Assembly: GCA_903874975.1 (NCBI GenBank)
Contig: CAIQUL010000147.1
Coordinates: forward strand, 21,611 to 85,610
Reading direction: 5' to 3'
From: an uncultured Chthoniobacter sp.
GTDB lineage: Bacteria; Verrucomicrobiota; Verrucomicrobiia; Chthoniobacterales; Chthoniobacteraceae
DNA length: 64,000 nt
The notes under the pieces were generated by a model. It searched no databases. It had not been told where the DNA came from and saw only the letters and a list, made by a program, of their open reading frames with translations. This document shows positions 16,815 to 27,843 of the stretch, piece after piece; the stretch's first letter is position 1, and the number at the start of each line of letters is the position of its first letter. A program made the position numbers and the translations under genes.

Positions 16815-18299
16815 GTGAGTCGATCCCCGTCTTGGAAAATCGCTGACCTCATCGACTTCGAGTTTCTGCTCGCGGGCGAGACTGCTGCGGAGGATGGCCG
16901 TGAGTATTATGAGGAGCACGTCCGCCCCAAACTCACTCCGGGTGGCGAGACGGACCGCCGGAGCGTTTTCCGAGCCTGGCTGCTCGCCCGGCGCGCGGGT
17001 GCGCGGAGCACGATTGGCCAGCGCTGCGCGGCCGCGGGCAAGGCCGTGGCCAGCCTCGGCGGACTTGCGGGACTGGTACTCGGCGGCTGCGTGACCGCGA
17101 CGCTGCTCCACTACCAAGGCAGCGAACCGGTGAACGTGGCGACCTTCCTCGGCTGGACGGTGGGCGTGCAAATCCTGCTGCTCGTCGCGGCGGTGCTCAT
17201 CTGGTTGGCGCGCGCAACCACCGGCCTTTTCGAGGACTTTCATCCGGTGCGCAGCGTCCTCACCGCGCTCGGCTGGGCGCTCAGTGCGGGGCTGCGCAAA
17301 CTGCCGGGCGAAGACCGCGACCGGCTGCGCGCGACGCTGGCCGGCCTGGCGCGCCGGCGCGAAATCTACGGCTCGCTCGTCGCGTGGCCGTTTCTCATCG
17401 TCACGCAGATTTTTGCCGTCGGTTACAACCTCGGCATCTTCGCCGTACTCGTCATGCACGTGGCCGTGACCGATCTGGCCTTTGGCTGGCAATCGACGCT
17501 GGACCTGAGCCCGCAGGCGGCACACGGCATCGTCTCCACGCTCGCGGCGCCGTGGTCGTGGTTCGCGCCGAACGCGCATCCGGTGATCGAGGACATCGTC
17601 GCGAGCCGGTTTTCCTACAACGCGGGAATCAGACCGCTGGACAGCGCGGCAATGGTGTCGTGGTGGCCGTTTCTCGCCTACGCCGTGGCGTGCTACGGCC
17701 TGCTGCTGCGCGGCGCCTTGCTCGTTTTTGGTGCGTGGAAAATGCGCACGAGTTTGCAGGCGTTGACGTTCGATCACGAGGGCTGCAACGCGCTTTATCG
17801 CCGGCTCACCGGCCCGGTCGTGCAGGTGCAAAACGGCACGGCGGTGCTGGCGATTCCGCGCGTGGCAATCTCGCCCGCGGCCCATGCGGCGCGCGGCGGC
17901 GCGGGCCTCGCGCTGGTCGCTCCGGATCTCGCGTTGCCCGCCGGCCAGCCCGCGGACTACGTGCGCAAGACGTTTGGCTGGCAGGTCGCGCAGACCCTTC
18001 CCGTGCAGATCGACCACCCGGGCGGCAATGCGGAAGTGCTGGCCGCGGCGGCGAGTGGTGCGCTGGCCGCCGTGGTGGTGGTCGTCCGGGCGCGGCGGGT
18101 GCCGATCAAAGCCATCGCGCTCTGTTTGCAAAAAATCGCGGAGAGCGCCGGGCCGAAAACGGAGGTCGTGGTGCTACTGGTCGGGCGGGCCGACGGCGCG
18201 GGATTTGCGCGAGTCGAGGACGATGACTTCACGCACTGGCGGAATTTGCAGGCGATTCACGGGCTGCGGCTGAGCGTGGAGAAATGGAGCGCGACATGA
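16815..18299 (+). CDS. DUF2868 membrane protein
   Basis: A 494-residue membrane protein of the DUF2868 family, function unknown. Four hydrophobic segments are visible, near residues 82-103 (LGGLAGLVLGGCVTATLLHY), 110-132, 190-215 (WPFLIVTQIFAVGYNLGIFA) and 280-302. The C-terminal third is soluble and alpha/beta-like (GNAEVLAAAASGALAAVVVVV, KTEVVVLLVGRADG). Its stop overlaps the start of the next gene (ATGA), a DUF3482 GTPase. These two families are known to occur as neighbours in other bacteria, so they probably form one membrane complex. The first 60 residues look cytoplasmic and charged. Confidence 0.78.
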   Translation: MSRSPSWKIADLIDFEFLLAGETAAEDGREYYEEHVRPKLTPGGETDRRSVFRAWLLARRAGARSTIGQRCAAAGKAVASLGGLAGLVLGGCVTATLLHYQGSEPVNVATFLGWTVGVQILLLVAAVLIWLARATTGLFEDFHPVRSVLTALGWALSAGLRKLPGEDRDRLRATLAGLARRREIYGSLVAWPFLIVTQIFAVGYNLGIFAVLVMHVAVTDLAFGWQSTLDLSPQAAHGIVSTLAAPWSWFAPNAHPVIEDIVASRFSYNAGIRPLDSAAMVSWWPFLAYAVACYGLLLRGALLVFGAWKMRTSLQALTFDHEGCNALYRRLTGPVVQVQNGTAVLAIPRVAISPAAHAARGGAGLALVAPDLALPAGQPADYVRKTFGWQVAQTLPVQIDHPGGNAEVLAAAASGALAAVVVVVRARRVPIKAIALCLQKIAESAGPKTEVVVLLVGRADGAGFARVEDDDFTHWRNLQAIHGLRLSVEKWSAT

Positions 18300-19735
18300 C
18301 GGACGCGACGCCGACCTTCGCGATCGTGGGCGCGGTCAATCACGGCAAGTCGTCCGTCGTGTCCACGCTCGCGGAAAACGATCAGGTGCGGATCAGTTCG
18401 CAGCCCGGCGAGACCGTGGAGTGTCAGCGTTTCGCGCTGCACGACCTGTTCGTTTTCTACGACACGCCGGGCTTTCAAAATGCCATTGAGGCGCTGGCGG
18501 AGCTGGCTCCAGCGGCTCAAGCGGCTCAAGCGGCCGATCCGCTGGCGTTGTTTCGCGAGTTCATCGCGCGGCACCGCGGCGATGACGCGTTCGAGGCGGA
18601 GCGGTTGCTCTTTCAGCCGGTGGTCGGCGGGGCCGGGATCATCTACGTGGTGGACGGTTCCGAGCCGCTGCTCGAAATCCATGCGGCCGAGATGGAAATC
18701 CTCCGGCTCACCGGCCAGCCGCGGCTCGCGATCATCAACCGGACAAGCGCCGACGATCATGTGCAGGACTGGAAGCGGCGGCTCGGGCTGCACTTCAACG
18801 CGGTCCGCGAATTTAACGCGCACCATGCCACTTTCGCCGACCGGCTCGAACTGCTCGAAACGCTCGCCGGCATCGAGCAAAGCTGGAAGCCGAAGCTCAC
18901 GCGAGCGGTGGCGGTTTTCCGCGACGAGTGGGATCGACGGCTCGGGGAGTGCGCGGAGATCATCGTGGAATTGCTCGCCGATGCGCTCACGCATCGCGAG
19001 GTCGCGGACGTGGACTCGCGCCTAGCGGGCGAGAAGCTGAAGGAGCGATTCGTGGCCGCGCTGACCGACCGCGAGACGCGCTCGCACCGGGCGATCATCA
19101 AGCTTTTCGGCCACAGCCGCGTGCAAGCCGAGGCGGGCGGACAGCAGCTTTTCGACAGCGAACTTTTCAGCGCCGACACGTGGCGCGCGTTCGGCCTCGA
19201 TGAGCGCCAGCTAGTGGCGGCGGGCGCGATCAGCGGTGCCGCGGCGGGCGTGCTTTTCGACCTGGCGACGATCGGGCACTCGATCGGGATTCCCACTGCG
19301 GTCGGCGCGGGCGCGGGCGCGATCACGGCGTTCGTCGTGGGCAAGCGACGGCCCGAACTGAAGCTCAACGCGCGCTGGCTGCCGGGTGGGCTGCGGCTCG
19401 GCGGGCGCGCGCTTTCGGTCGGCCCGTATCCCGCGCTTAATTTTCCGTGGATCCTCCTCGACCGGGCGCTGGGCACGTTTGCCTACGTCATCAACCGCGC
19501 GCACGCCCGGCGCGATGAAGCCACGATCCAGGGCGCGCGGATGCAGGCCACAATGGAAGCCGCCGGGCTTTCCAGCACCCGCTGGGGCGACACCCCGCGC
19601 CGGCATTGCGAACGGATTTTTGCGCTGATCCGCCGCGGCAAGATGCGCGGCGAGGAGCGTCGCGACCTGCGCGAGCTGATCCGCGCGCGCTTGGCGGAGG
19701 TGAGCGCCGCGAAATTGGCCGCGGCCCTGGACTAA
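18296..19735 (+). CDS. DUF3482-family GTPase
   Basis: A TrmE-Era-Septin-like GTPase of 479 residues. The P-loop is GAVNHGKSS (12-20) and the G3 motif is DTPG (56-59). A G4-like NRTSADD (148-154) replaces the classical NKxD, so nucleotide specificity may differ. The middle is helical. Near the C-terminus (about 306-345) is a glycine/alanine-rich hydrophobic hairpin (GAISGAAAGVLFD, AVGAGAGAITAFVVG) that resembles a membrane-inserting segment. The gene is coupled to the DUF2868 gene by an ATGA overlap. A role in membrane remodelling or protein assembly is inference; no function is established. An in-frame ATG at 18284 is a less likely start. Confidence 0.8.
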   Translation: MTDATPTFAIVGAVNHGKSSVVSTLAENDQVRISSQPGETVECQRFALHDLFVFYDTPGFQNAIEALAELAPAAQAAQAADPLALFREFIARHRGDDAFEAERLLFQPVVGGAGIIYVVDGSEPLLEIHAAEMEILRLTGQPRLAIINRTSADDHVQDWKRRLGLHFNAVREFNAHHATFADRLELLETLAGIEQSWKPKLTRAVAVFRDEWDRRLGECAEIIVELLADALTHREVADVDSRLAGEKLKERFVAALTDRETRSHRAIIKLFGHSRVQAEAGGQQLFDSELFSADTWRAFGLDERQLVAAGAISGAAAGVLFDLATIGHSIGIPTAVGAGAGAITAFVVGKRRPELKLNARWLPGGLRLGGRALSVGPYPALNFPWILLDRALGTFAYVINRAHARRDEATIQGARMQATMEAAGLSSTRWGDTPRRHCERIFALIRRGKMRGEERRDLRELIRARLAEVSAAKLAAALD

Positions 19736-20256
19736 GCGCGCTCGCGGAACGCGCGGGAGAGCGCCACGTATTTTTCGGCCCAGACTTTGATGCCAGCCTG
19801 GTCGTCGAGCGAAAGAGTGCGTACGACTTTTGCCGGCGAGCCGAGGACCAGCGAGCCGGCAGGAATCTTCGTCCCGCCGGTGACGAGCGCGCCCGCGCCG
19901 ATGATCGAACGCGCGCCGATTTCCGCGCCATCGAGGATGATCGCGCCCATGCCGACGAGCACTTCGTCGTCGATGGTGCAGGCGTGGAGCACGGCTTTGT
20001 GACCGACGGTCACCAACTCGCCGACGAACGCGCCGTAGTCGTCGGCGAGGTGGACCACCGCGCCGTCCTGCACGTTGGAGCGAGGGCCGATGACGATGCG
20101 ATTGATGTCGCCGCGGAGCACGGCTTGAAACCACACGCTGGATTCCTCGGCGAGCGTCACGTCCCCGATCACGACTGCGCCGCTGGCCACAAAAGCGCTC
20201 GCGTGAATCGTCGGAGGAGTGTCGAGATAGCGCGTCAGGCGGTCGGATAAAGTCAT
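19732..20256 (-). CDS. Gamma-carbonic anhydrase family (YrdA/PaaY-like) protein
   Basis: A left-handed beta-helix hexapeptide-repeat protein of 174 residues. Repeating turns (ASGAVVIGDVTL, EIGARSIIGAGALV) and the three metal-ligand histidine positions (VVHLAD, VTVGHKAVLHA) mark the gamma-class carbonic anhydrase-like group. Members range from true carbonic anhydrases to metal-dependent hydrolases, so activity is uncertain. The stop overlaps that of the converging GTPase gene by four bases (CTAA). It is monocistronic. Confidence 0.85.
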   Translation of the reverse strand: MTLSDRLTRYLDTPPTIHASAFVASGAVVIGDVTLAEESSVWFQAVLRGDINRIVIGPRSNVQDGAVVHLADDYGAFVGELVTVGHKAVLHACTIDDEVLVGMGAIILDGAEIGARSIIGAGALVTGGTKIPAGSLVLGSPAKVVRTLSLDDQAGIKVWAEKYVALSRAFRERA

Positions 20257-20444
20257 GATGAAGCGTGGTTTGTCGGTGGCGCGAAATCAACCGGGAAGCC
20301 TGATGATTAGGAGATTCATGAACGTGGAAACAAATCTTAGAGGAATTGTTTGACTTCAAAATGACACAGGGCCAAAAGACACGCATCCCGCTGGTCGCAC
20401 CCCCCAGCACCAAACAATCAAACCACAGAAAACTTCACCAATTC

Positions 20445-20723
20445 ATGAACAAGGCAGAACTCGTAGAAAGCGTCCAAAAATCCCTCGGCAAAACCACCAG
20501 CAAAGCGGAGGCCGAGCGCGCGGTCGCCGCCGTCATTGACGGCATCAAAACGGGGCTGAAAAAGGGCAAGTCTGTGCAACTTGTCGGTTTCGGAAGCTTC
20601 AAAATCGCGAACCGCAAGGCGCGGATGGGCGTGAACCCAAAGACGGGTGCGAAGATCAAAATCAAGGCGTCCAAGAGCGTGAAATTTGCCGCAGGCAAGG
20701 ACCTGAAGTCCAAGCTCAAATAA
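20445..20723 (+). CDS. HU-family DNA-binding protein
   Basis: A nucleoid-associated histone-like protein of 92 residues. It starts MNKAELVESVQKSLGKTTSK and keeps the HU dimer core VQLVGFGSFKIANRKARMGVNP, including the GFGSF signature and the DNA-intercalating arm NPKTGAKIKI. It bends and compacts DNA. The ATG at 20445 is preceded by an AT-rich leader of about 100 bases, unusual for this window and likely to hold the promoter. A strong terminator follows 20 bases after the stop. Confidence 0.95.
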   Translation: MNKAELVESVQKSLGKTTSKAEAERAVAAVIDGIKTGLKKGKSVQLVGFGSFKIANRKARMGVNPKTGAKIKIKASKSVKFAAGKDLKSKLK

Positions 20724-20741
20724 TTTCCTCCTAGCCCCGAG

Positions 20742-20776
20742 AGACCCCGTTTTGCCTCGTGCAAAACGGGGTTTCT
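20742..20776 (+). terminator. Rho-independent terminator after HU
   Basis: A perfect 12-base-pair stem (ACCCCGTTTTGC at 20744-20755 with its complement at 20761-20772) has a 5-base loop and is followed by TTT. It lies 20 bases after the HU stop. Confidence 0.82.
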
Positions 20777-20849
20777 CACGTACGGAGCCAGAGGCGATGG
20801 GAAAGGGGGCGCGCATATTGCTAGGTAGTTTGTCTCAAATTTCTCCGGG

Positions 20850-23800
20850 ATGAACTCCTCCAACGATCAGACGAATCTCGCGATGCTCAGCGGTGCGCTC
20901 CTGCTGACGCTGGCGTCCGCGGTGGTGGTGGCGGTGCATTTTCGTGTGGGCGGGACGGTGGTATCGGGACTGGGGTTGGCGGCGGCGGGCGGCGTGGGAT
21001 TGGCGGGCTGGCGATTGATGGGGCGCGCCCGGGTGCGCGCCGGGGAGTTGCGGGAGGCGTGGGAATTTCGCCGGCGGATTCTTGAGAATAGCGACGTGGT
21101 CATCGTGGAGCTGTCGTCCGAGGGGCGGTTGTTTTCGGCGTCCAAGGCGGGTGCGGCGTCACCGGACTGGACCGCGCAGTGGGTTGGGGAGTCGAGGGAG
21201 GTCGCCGTGGATGCGATCGCGCGCGCCCGGTCAGGAGAACGGGCGCGCTTTCGCGGCTGGTCGCGCGGACCTGTGGGGGAGCCGGTCCTGTGGGAAGTCA
21301 TCGTCGCACCGGTCGCGGAGGGCGACGGGCCGACGGAGAAGCTGGTTTCGCTGGCGCGGGACATTACGAACCAGCACGAGGGCGAGGAAAAGTTTCGCCT
21401 GCTCTTCGAGAATTCCGCAGCGGTGTATCTGCTGTTGGCCGAGGGTGCGATCATCGACGCCAGCCCGGCGGCGGCGCGCCTGCTCGGGGGCGGCGAGCGG
21501 CGGGATTTCCTCAAACGCGAGTTGGACGAACTGTCTCCCGAAACGCAGCCCGACGGCGCGTCGTCCAAGGACAAGGCGCGGGCCTTGATGGAGGCGGCGA
21601 CCACCGAGGGGAGTTGCGTGGCGGCGTGGCAATTCCGGCGGGCGGACGGCGAGGAAGTCTCCGTGGAGATCACGCTGACGAGCGGAGCGCTCTCCGGTCG
21701 TGCGGTGGTGCTGGCCGCCCTGCAGGAGGTGGGCGAAAACCGGAGCCTCAAGGAGACGCTGCGCGCGAGTGAGGAGCGGGTCCGAACCCTCACGACCGCC
21801 AATCTCGAAACTCAGCAGACCGCCGAGCGCGTGGTGCAGGAGAGCGAGCGTAGGTTTCGCGAACTTTTTGACGATGCACCGGTCGCTTATCACGAGTTGG
21901 ATCTCGACAACCACATCACGCGCGTCAATGGCACGGAGCTGGTGATGCTGGGCTACACCGCCGAGGAAATGGTCGGGAAGTCCGTTTGGAGTTTCATCAT
22001 CGAGGAGAAGCTCGACGAGGTCGGGACGCGTGAAAGTCCGCACGGCGCGCGGAGCGAGTTTCCCTGCACGTTCCGGCGGAAGGATGGACGCAAGGTCTCG
22101 GTTCTGCTGAGGCAGAAACTCATCAAGGACGCCTCGGGAGCGATCTCCGGGCGACTGGTCACTCTGCAGGACGTCACCACGCTAAAACGCACGGAACTCA
22201 AATTGCGCGACGCCGAGGAAGAATACCGGAGCATTTTTGAAAATGCGATCGAGGGCATCTTTCAGTCCACCGCCGAAGGGAGTTACCTGAGCGTGAATCC
22301 GGCGCTGGCGCGGATGTTCGGCTACGATTCGCCGGACGAAATGATGAGCACGGTGACGCACATCGGGCGGCAGCTTTACGTCCAGCCGGGACGCCGCGGG
22401 GAATTCACCTCGCTCATTCTGGAGCAAGGGGCCGTGAGCAATTTTGAATCGGAGGTTTACCGCCGCGAGGGCAGCTCGATCTGGATCTCCGAGCACTGCC
22501 GCGCGGTGCGCGATGGCGATGGCAAACTCCTCTACTACGAAGGGACTGCCGAGGACATCACGGTGCGGCGCGGGACGGAACACGCCGTGAAATCCGCGCG
22601 GGACACGGCCATCGAATCGGCACGGTTGAAGAGTGAGTTTCTCGCCAATATGAGCCATGAAATCCGCACGCCGATGAATGGTATCATCGGCATGACGGAC
22701 TTGCTGCTCGACACCGAGATGACACCGAAGCAGCGCGACTTTACGCAGACGATTGCGGGCAGCGCGGACTCGCTGCTGACGATCATCAACGACATTCTGG
22801 ATTTCTCGAAGATCGAGGCCGGGATGCTGAGTTTCGAGGAAATCGACTTTCAGCTTTCGACGGTGGTCGAGGGAGCCGTGGAGGTGCTGGCGGCGCGCGC
22901 GGCGGCGAAGAAAATCGATATTGCATCCCTCGTTTACAACGGAGTGCCGAACGGTCTGCGTGGCGATCCCGGCCGCCTGCGGCAGGTGCTCACGAATCTC
23001 ATCAGCAACGCGGTGAAATTCACGGAGCGCGGCGAAGTGGTGGTGCGCGCCAATTGTCAGGAAGAGACGACGACGCACGCAGTCATCCGCTTCACCGTGA
23101 CCGACTCCGGCATCGGGATTGATCCGGCGGCGCAGGCGCAGCTTTTTCAGGCCTTCGTGCAAGCCGATGGAACGACCACGCGGCGCTTCGGCGGAACCGG
23201 GCTGGGCCTCGCGATCTGCCGCCAACTGGTGCAGCGGATGGGCGGGGAGATCGGCGTCGTCAGCCAGCCGGGGAAAGGCTCGACCTTCTGGTTCACCGCG
23301 CGCTTTGTCCGGCAGGCTGCGAGTGTGCCGAGCGTGGCTCCGCGCAAAGCAGAGCTGCGCGATCTGCGGGTGCTCGTCGTGGACGACCACGAGACGAATC
23401 GCGCCGTTCTGGAGCACTTGCTTTCATCCCGGGCGATGCACGTGCAGCAGTCCGTCAATGCGCTCGACGCGCTGGGCCTGATGCGCGCTGAGGCGGCGCG
23501 CGGGCGGACGTTTGATCTCGCGATTCTCGACATGCAGATGCCGGGTATGGATGGGCTGGAACTGGCGCGTTGCATCAAGAAGGAGCCAAAACTCGCGGCC
23601 ACGCGGATCGTCATGCTGACCTCGATGGACCGGCACAACGACCCGGAGGCGCTGCGCGAAAGCGGGGTGGATGGGTGTCTGGTGAAGCCCGTGAAACAGG
23701 CGCAGCTTTTCGAGTGCTTGCGGATGGTGATGTCGCCGGACGTCGGGGCGGGCGAGATCAAGTCCGCGCTCGTTCCTTTGCCCAAGGCCGTGGAAATTCC

Positions 23801-24584
23801 GGCTGAACTGGTGGGGCTGAATCTCCGCGTGCTGGTCGCGGAGGACAATTCGGTGAATCAGAAGGTCGCGGCCTGTCAGTTGGAGAGATTTTCCATCACT
23901 CCGGATGTGGTCGGAAACGGACGGCTGGCAATCGAGGCGGTGCGACGGACCAGCTACGACGTGATCCTGATGGATTGCCAGATGCCGGAACTCGACGGTT
24001 ACGCAGCGACGCGTGAATTGCGGATCAGCGAGGGGCCTACCCGGCGGAAATGGATCATCGCGATGACGGCGAATTCGCTGGAGGGGGACCGGGAGAAGTG
24101 CCTGGCCGCCGGGATGGACGACTACCTGAGTAAGCCGATCAAGCCGGAGGCCTTGGCCGCGGCGCTGTGCCGCTATGCGCAAAGGAGGCGCACCTCGGAG
24201 ATGGCGAAACCGGCGGCACTGACTGGCGGCATTGTTGACGCGCAAATTCTCGCGGGTTTTCGGGAGATGGGTGCCGATCGAGGCGGGTCGTTGCTCGGCA
24301 GCTTGATCGAGACGTTTCTCGAAAACACGCCGCAGGTCATCGCTGCCGCGCGGGAGGCGCTGGCCGGTCGCGTGTCCGCCGAACTCGAGCGCGCCGCGCA
24401 TACGTTGAAGGGCAGCAGCAGTAACTTCGGCGCGGAGCGCATGGGGGCCGCGTGCGCGGAACTCGAACGCGCCGCCCATGACGGTGTGCCGGACGGTGCG
24501 GCAGCCATGATCGCCGCCATTGAATCTGAATTTGCCTCGGTCCGCATCGCGCTCGAGCGAGAGCGCTCCACTTGTCTCGTATGA
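20850..24584 (+). CDS. Hybrid sensor histidine kinase with PAS, two receiver domains and HPt
   Basis: A 1244-residue multi-step phosphorelay kinase. Two membrane helices (about 9-30 and 33-56) are followed by up to four PAS-like units (about 70-170, 181-300, 335-455 and 460-580; for example [17 protein letters not shown]). The HisKA motif [12 protein letters not shown] carries His603. The HATPase has N box [10 protein letters not shown] and G box GTGLGLAI. Receiver 1 has Asp894 ([11 protein letters not shown]), receiver 2 has Asp1042 ([11 protein letters not shown]), and a C-terminal HPt domain has His1184 ([11 protein letters not shown]). The architecture is that of BarA/ArcB-like kinases. 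It overlaps the following response regulator (ATGA), its likely output. The signal is unknown. Confidence 0.9.
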   Translation: MNSSNDQTNLAMLSGALLLTLASAVVVAVHFRVGGTVVSGLGLAAAGGVGLAGWRLMGRARVRAGELREAWEFRRRILENSDVVIVELSSEGRLFSASKAGAASPDWTAQWVGESREVAVDAIARARSGERARFRGWSRGPVGEPVLWEVIVAPVAEGDGPTEKLVSLARDITNQHEGEEKFRLLFENSAAVYLLLAEGAIIDASPAAARLLGGGERRDFLKRELDELSPETQPDGASSKDKARALMEAATTEGSCVAAWQFRRADGEEVSVEITLTSGALSGRAVVLAALQEVGENRSLKETLRASEERVRTLTTANLETQQTAERVVQESERRFRELFDDAPVAYHELDLDNHITRVNGTELVMLGYTAEEMVGKSVWSFIIEEKLDEVGTRESPHGARSEFPCTFRRKDGRKVSVLLRQKLIKDASGAISGRLVTLQDVTTLKRTELKLRDAEEEYRSIFENAIEGIFQSTAEGSYLSVNPALARMFGYDSPDEMMSTVTHIGRQLYVQPGRRGEFTSLILEQGAVSNFESEVYRREGSSIWISEHCRAVRDGDGKLLYYEGTAEDITVRRGTEHAVKSARDTAIESARLKSEFLANMSHEIRTPMNGIIGMTDLLLDTEMTPKQRDFTQTIAGSADSLLTIINDILDFSKIEAGMLSFEEIDFQLSTVVEGAVEVLAARAAAKKIDIASLVYNGVPNGLRGDPGRLRQVLTNLISNAVKFTERGEVVVRANCQEETTTHAVIRFTVTDSGIGIDPAAQAQLFQAFVQADGTTTRRFGGTGLGLAICRQLVQRMGGEIGVVSQPGKGSTFWFTARFVRQAASVPSVAPRKAELRDLRVLVVDDHETNRAVLEHLLSSRAMHVQQSVNALDALGLMRAEAARGRTFDLAILDMQMPGMDGLELARCIKKEPKLAATRIVMLTSMDRHNDPEALRESGVDGCLVKPVKQAQLFECLRMVMSPDVGAGEIKSALVPLPKAVEIPAELVGLNLRVLVAEDNSVNQKVAACQLERFSITPDVVGNGRLAIEAVRRTSYDVILMDCQMPELDGYAATRELRISEGPTRRKWIIAMTANSLEGDREKCLAAGMDDYLSKPIKPEALAAALCRYAQRRRTSEMAKPAALTGGIVDAQILAGFREMGADRGGSLLGSLIETFLENTPQVIAAAREALAGRVSAELERAAHTLKGSSSNFGAERMGAACAELERAAHDGVPDGAAAMIAAIESEFASVRIALERERSTCLV

Positions 24585-25165
24585 AAATCCTCATTGCAGA
24601 AGATGATCCCGTGTCGGTGAAAGTGCTGCAGTTCACGCTGGAGCATTACGGGCACGAAGTCGTCGTCGCGGCCAGCGGCTCGGAGGCCTGGGAGAAGTTC
24701 GACGCGGAACCGGTGCGCGTGATCGTGAGCGACTGGATGATGCCGGGGCTCGATGGCTTGCAGCTCTGTCAGAAAGTGCGCGAGCGCCCGAAGACGGAGT
24801 ACACGTATTTCATCCTGCTCACCGCGATCCACACCGGTCGCGAAAACCTGCGGCACGCGATGAATGCCGGCGTGGACGATTTCCTCACCAAGCCGCTCGA
24901 CCGCGAGGCGATCCTCATGCGGCTGCGCGTGGCCGAGCGCATCCTCGAATTCACGAAGCAGATTCGCCTGCTCAAGGAACTCATCCCGATCTGCATGTAC
25001 TGCAAGAAGGTGCGCGACGACTCGGACTATTGGGATCAGGTCGAGAGCTACATCCACGTCCATACCGGCAGCAATTTCAGCCACGGCATCTGCCCCACCT
25101 GCTTCGACCAGCAGATGAGCAATCTGAGCCGGGCCGGCGTGACGATCGCGCCCGCGGCGGACTAG
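24581..25165 (+). CDS. Response regulator with C-terminal Cys4 zinc-finger-like module
   Basis: 194 residues. The receiver domain (1-120) has phospho-acceptor Asp51 ([11 protein letters not shown]) and the lysine loop FLTKPLD. A short helix leads to a compact C-terminal module with CMYCKK (Cys138, Cys141) and GICPTCFDQ (Cys171, Cys174), spaced like a metal site, and a YWDQVESYI core. This module occurs at the ends of many receiver and PAS proteins as LIPIC..CKK..; its role is not settled. There is no DNA-binding or enzymatic output, so it may be a phosphorelay intermediate or act by protein contact. Its start overlaps the hybrid kinase stop. Confidence 0.85.
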   Translation: MKILIAEDDPVSVKVLQFTLEHYGHEVVVAASGSEAWEKFDAEPVRVIVSDWMMPGLDGLQLCQKVRERPKTEYTYFILLTAIHTGRENLRHAMNAGVDDFLTKPLDREAILMRLRVAERILEFTKQIRLLKELIPICMYCKKVRDDSDYWDQVESYIHVHTGSNFSHGICPTCFDQQMSNLSRAGVTIAPAAD

Positions 25166-25911
25166 CAGACGGCGTCCTTGCAGGACGCGACGGTGTATTC
25201 GCGATTCAGGCGGGCGATGACGGAGGCGGGGATGTCCGCGGGGCAGACGGCTTCACATTCAAGGTAGTTCGAGCAGTTGCCAAAGCCTTCCTCGTCCATG
25301 GTGCGGACCATTTTCAAGGCGCGCGAGGTGCGCTCGGCCTGGCCTTGCGGGAGCAGGGCGAGGTGGGAAACTTTCGCGCCGACGAAAAGCATGGCGCTGG
25401 CGTTGGGGCAGGCGGCCACGCAGGCGCCGCAGCCGATGCAGGCGGCGGCTTCCATGGCGGCGTCGGCGGCGACTTTCGGGACGGGGAGACAGTTCGCGTC
25501 CTGTGCTGAGCCGGCGCGCGCGGTGATAAACCCACCCGCCTGCTGGATGCGGTCGAAGGCGCTGCGATCGACGATGAGATCGCGGACGACGGGGAAGGTC
25601 TTCGCGCGGAACGGCTCGACGTGGATGGTCTCGCCGTCCTTGAATTTCCGCATGTAGAGCTGGCACGTGGTGGTCTCGCTCGGGCCATGCGGCAGGCCGT
25701 TGATCGAGAGCGAACACGTCCCGCAGATGCCTTCGCGGCAGTCGTGGTCAAAGGCGATGGGCTCCTCGCCTTTGACGGTAAGGTCGTCGTTCACGATGTC
25801 GAGCATCTCGAGAAAGGAGGCGTCCTCGGGAATGTTGCGCGCTTCGATGGGGACGAGTTGGCCGGGGCTTTTGGCGTCTTTCTGACGCCAGACTTTGAGG
25901 TGAAGATTCAT
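25162..25911 (-). CDS. sdhB: Succinate dehydrogenase iron-sulfur subunit
   Basis: Electron-transfer subunit of succinate:quinone oxidoreductase, 249 residues. The [2Fe-2S] cluster ligands are Cys58, Cys63, Cys66 and Cys83 (CREGICGTC). The second half has the ferredoxin-type ligands Cys158, Cys161, Cys164 and Cys168 ([12 protein letters not shown]) and the further set Cys213, Cys219 and Cys223 ([14 protein letters not shown]). It is the third gene of sdhCAB. Its TAG stop shares the palindrome CTAG with the stop of the converging response regulator. It belongs to the type found with a single cytochrome b anchor. Confidence 0.94.
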   Translation of the reverse strand: MNLHLKVWRQKDAKSPGQLVPIEARNIPEDASFLEMLDIVNDDLTVKGEEPIAFDHDCREGICGTCSLSINGLPHGPSETTTCQLYMRKFKDGETIHVEPFRAKTFPVVRDLIVDRSAFDRIQQAGGFITARAGSAQDANCLPVPKVAADAAMEAAACIGCGACVAACPNASAMLFVGAKVSHLALLPQGQAERTSRALKMVRTMDEEGFGNCSNYLECEAVCPADIPASVIARLNREYTVASCKDAVC

Positions 25912-25923
25912 GACGAAAAGCGG

Positions 25924-27843
25924 TTACTTGTAGCTGCGGACGCTGGGATGGACTTCTTCAAAGACCAGCGGTTCGACGTTGCGGGTGGGTTTCTCGCCTT
26001 CGCCGTTGAAGCCCCAGGCGGCGACGTGCTGGAAGTTGGTGTCGTCGCGCTTGGCTTCGCCGTCGGGGTATTGAAACTCCTCGCGGAAATGGCCGCCGCA
26101 GGATTCACGGCGCTCAAAGGCGTCGAGGCAGAGCAGTTCGCCGAATTCGAGAAAGTCGGCGACGCGCCCGGCTTTTTCGAGCGAGACGTTGAGTGCCTCG
26201 CCTTCGCCGGGGACGTTCACGTTTTTCCAGAACTCCTCTCGCAGCGGCGGAATCTGCGCGAGGGCGCGCTGGAGGCTCTTTTCGCTGCGGGCCATGCCGC
26301 AGTAGTCCCACATGATGCGACCGAGTTCGCGGTGGAAGTGATCGACGGTGCGCTTGCCTTTGATGCTGAGCAGGCGGTTGGTGCGGGCGCGCACGTCAGC
26401 TTCGGTGCGCTTGAATTCCTCGCGGTCGGTGGTCGGACGCTTGCCGATTTGCGGCGCGAGGTAGTTGCCGATCGTGTAGGGCAGGACGAAGTAGCCGTCG
26501 GCCAGTCCCTGCATCAGCGCGCTGGCCCCGAGGCGGTTCGCGCCGTGGTCGGAGAAGTTCGCTTCGCCGAGGACGAAGAGGCCGGGGATGTTCGACATCA
26601 GGTCGTAGTCCACCCACAGCCCGCCCATCGTGTAATGCACGGCGGGATAGATGCGCATCGGCTGCTGGTAGGCGTTTTCACCGGTGATCTGGTGATACAT
26701 GTCGAAAAGATTGCCGTAGCGCTCGCGCACGGTTGGTTCGCTGAGGCGCTTGATGGCGTCGGCGAAATCGAGATACACGCCGAGCCCGCCAGGGCCGACC
26801 CCGCGGCCGTCGTCGCACGCCTCTTTCGCGGAACGCGAGGAAATGTCGCGCGGGGCGAGGTTGCCAAAGCTGGGATATTTCCGCTCGAGATAGTAGTCGC
26901 GCTCGGCGTCGGGGATTTCGTGGGGCTTGCGGTTGTCGCCTTTCTTTTTGGGAACCCAGACGCGCCCGTCGTTGCGGAGCGACTCGGACATGAGGGTGAG
27001 CTTGCTCTGGAAGTCCCCGGCGACGGGGATGCAGGTCGGATGGATCTGCGTGTAGCAGGGATTGGCCATCAGCGCGCCGCGTTTGTAGGCGCGCCAGGAG
27101 GCGGTGACGTTGCAGCCTTTCGCGTTGGTCGAAAGGTAGAAGACGTTGCCGTAGCCGCCGGTGCAGAGCAGCACGGCGTCGGCGGCGTGCGAGGTGATCG
27201 CGCCGGTCACCATGTCGCGGACGACGATGCCTTTCGCGTGGCCGTCCACGAGCACGACATCGAGCATCTCAGTGCGCGGAAACATCTCGACGGTCTTTTC
27301 CGCGATCTGCCGGTTCAGCGCGGAGTAAGCGCCGAGCAGGAGTTGCTGCCCCGTTTGTCCGCGGGCGTAAAACGTCCGCGAGACCTGTGCGCCGCCGAAC
27401 GAGCGATTCGCGAGCAACCCGCCGTATTCGCGGGCAAACGGCACGCCCTGCGCCACGCATTGATCAATGATCGCCGCGCTGACTTCCGCGAGCCGATACA
27501 CGTTCGCCTCGCGCGAGCGGAAGTCGCCGCCTTTGATCGTGTCGTAAAAAAGCCGCTGCACGGAGTCGCCGTCGTTTTGGTAATTTTTCGCTGCATTGAT
27601 CCCGCCCTGCGCGGCGATTGAGTGCGCCCGGCGCGGCGAATCCTGATAGCAAAAGCACTTCACTTTATAGCCCATCTCTCCGAGCGACGCCGCCGCGCTC
27701 GCGCCCGCCAGACCGCTGCCGACGACGATGATCTCATACTTCCGCCGGTTTGCGGGATTGATCAGCTTCGACTCAAACTTGTGCTTCTCCCACTTCTGGG
27801 AGAGGGGACCGGTCGGGATTTTTGAATCAAGGACAGCGCTCAT
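25924..27843 (-). CDS. sdhA: Succinate dehydrogenase flavoprotein subunit
   Basis: Catalytic subunit oxidising succinate to fumarate in the TCA cycle, 639 residues. The FAD-binding motif [20 protein letters not shown] lies at 40-59. The covalent-FAD histidine is His74 ([16 protein letters not shown]). The capping domain and the substrate region ([20 protein letters not shown], with the active-site arginine region [18 protein letters not shown]) are intact. The ATG at 27843 overlaps the sdhC stop. sdhB follows 12 bases downstream. Confidence 0.95.
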   Translation of the reverse strand: MSAVLDSKIPTGPLSQKWEKHKFESKLINPANRRKYEIIVVGSGLAGASAAASLGEMGYKVKCFCYQDSPRRAHSIAAQGGINAAKNYQNDGDSVQRLFYDTIKGGDFRSREANVYRLAEVSAAIIDQCVAQGVPFAREYGGLLANRSFGGAQVSRTFYARGQTGQQLLLGAYSALNRQIAEKTVEMFPRTEMLDVVLVDGHAKGIVVRDMVTGAITSHAADAVLLCTGGYGNVFYLSTNAKGCNVTASWRAYKRGALMANPCYTQIHPTCIPVAGDFQSKLTLMSESLRNDGRVWVPKKKGDNRKPHEIPDAERDYYLERKYPSFGNLAPRDISSRSAKEACDDGRGVGPGGLGVYLDFADAIKRLSEPTVRERYGNLFDMYHQITGENAYQQPMRIYPAVHYTMGGLWVDYDLMSNIPGLFVLGEANFSDHGANRLGASALMQGLADGYFVLPYTIGNYLAPQIGKRPTTDREEFKRTEADVRARTNRLLSIKGKRTVDHFHRELGRIMWDYCGMARSEKSLQRALAQIPPLREEFWKNVNVPGEGEALNVSLEKAGRVADFLEFGELLCLDAFERRESCGGHFREEFQYPDGEAKRDDTNFQHVAAWGFNGEGEKPTRNVEPLVFEEVHPSVRSYK

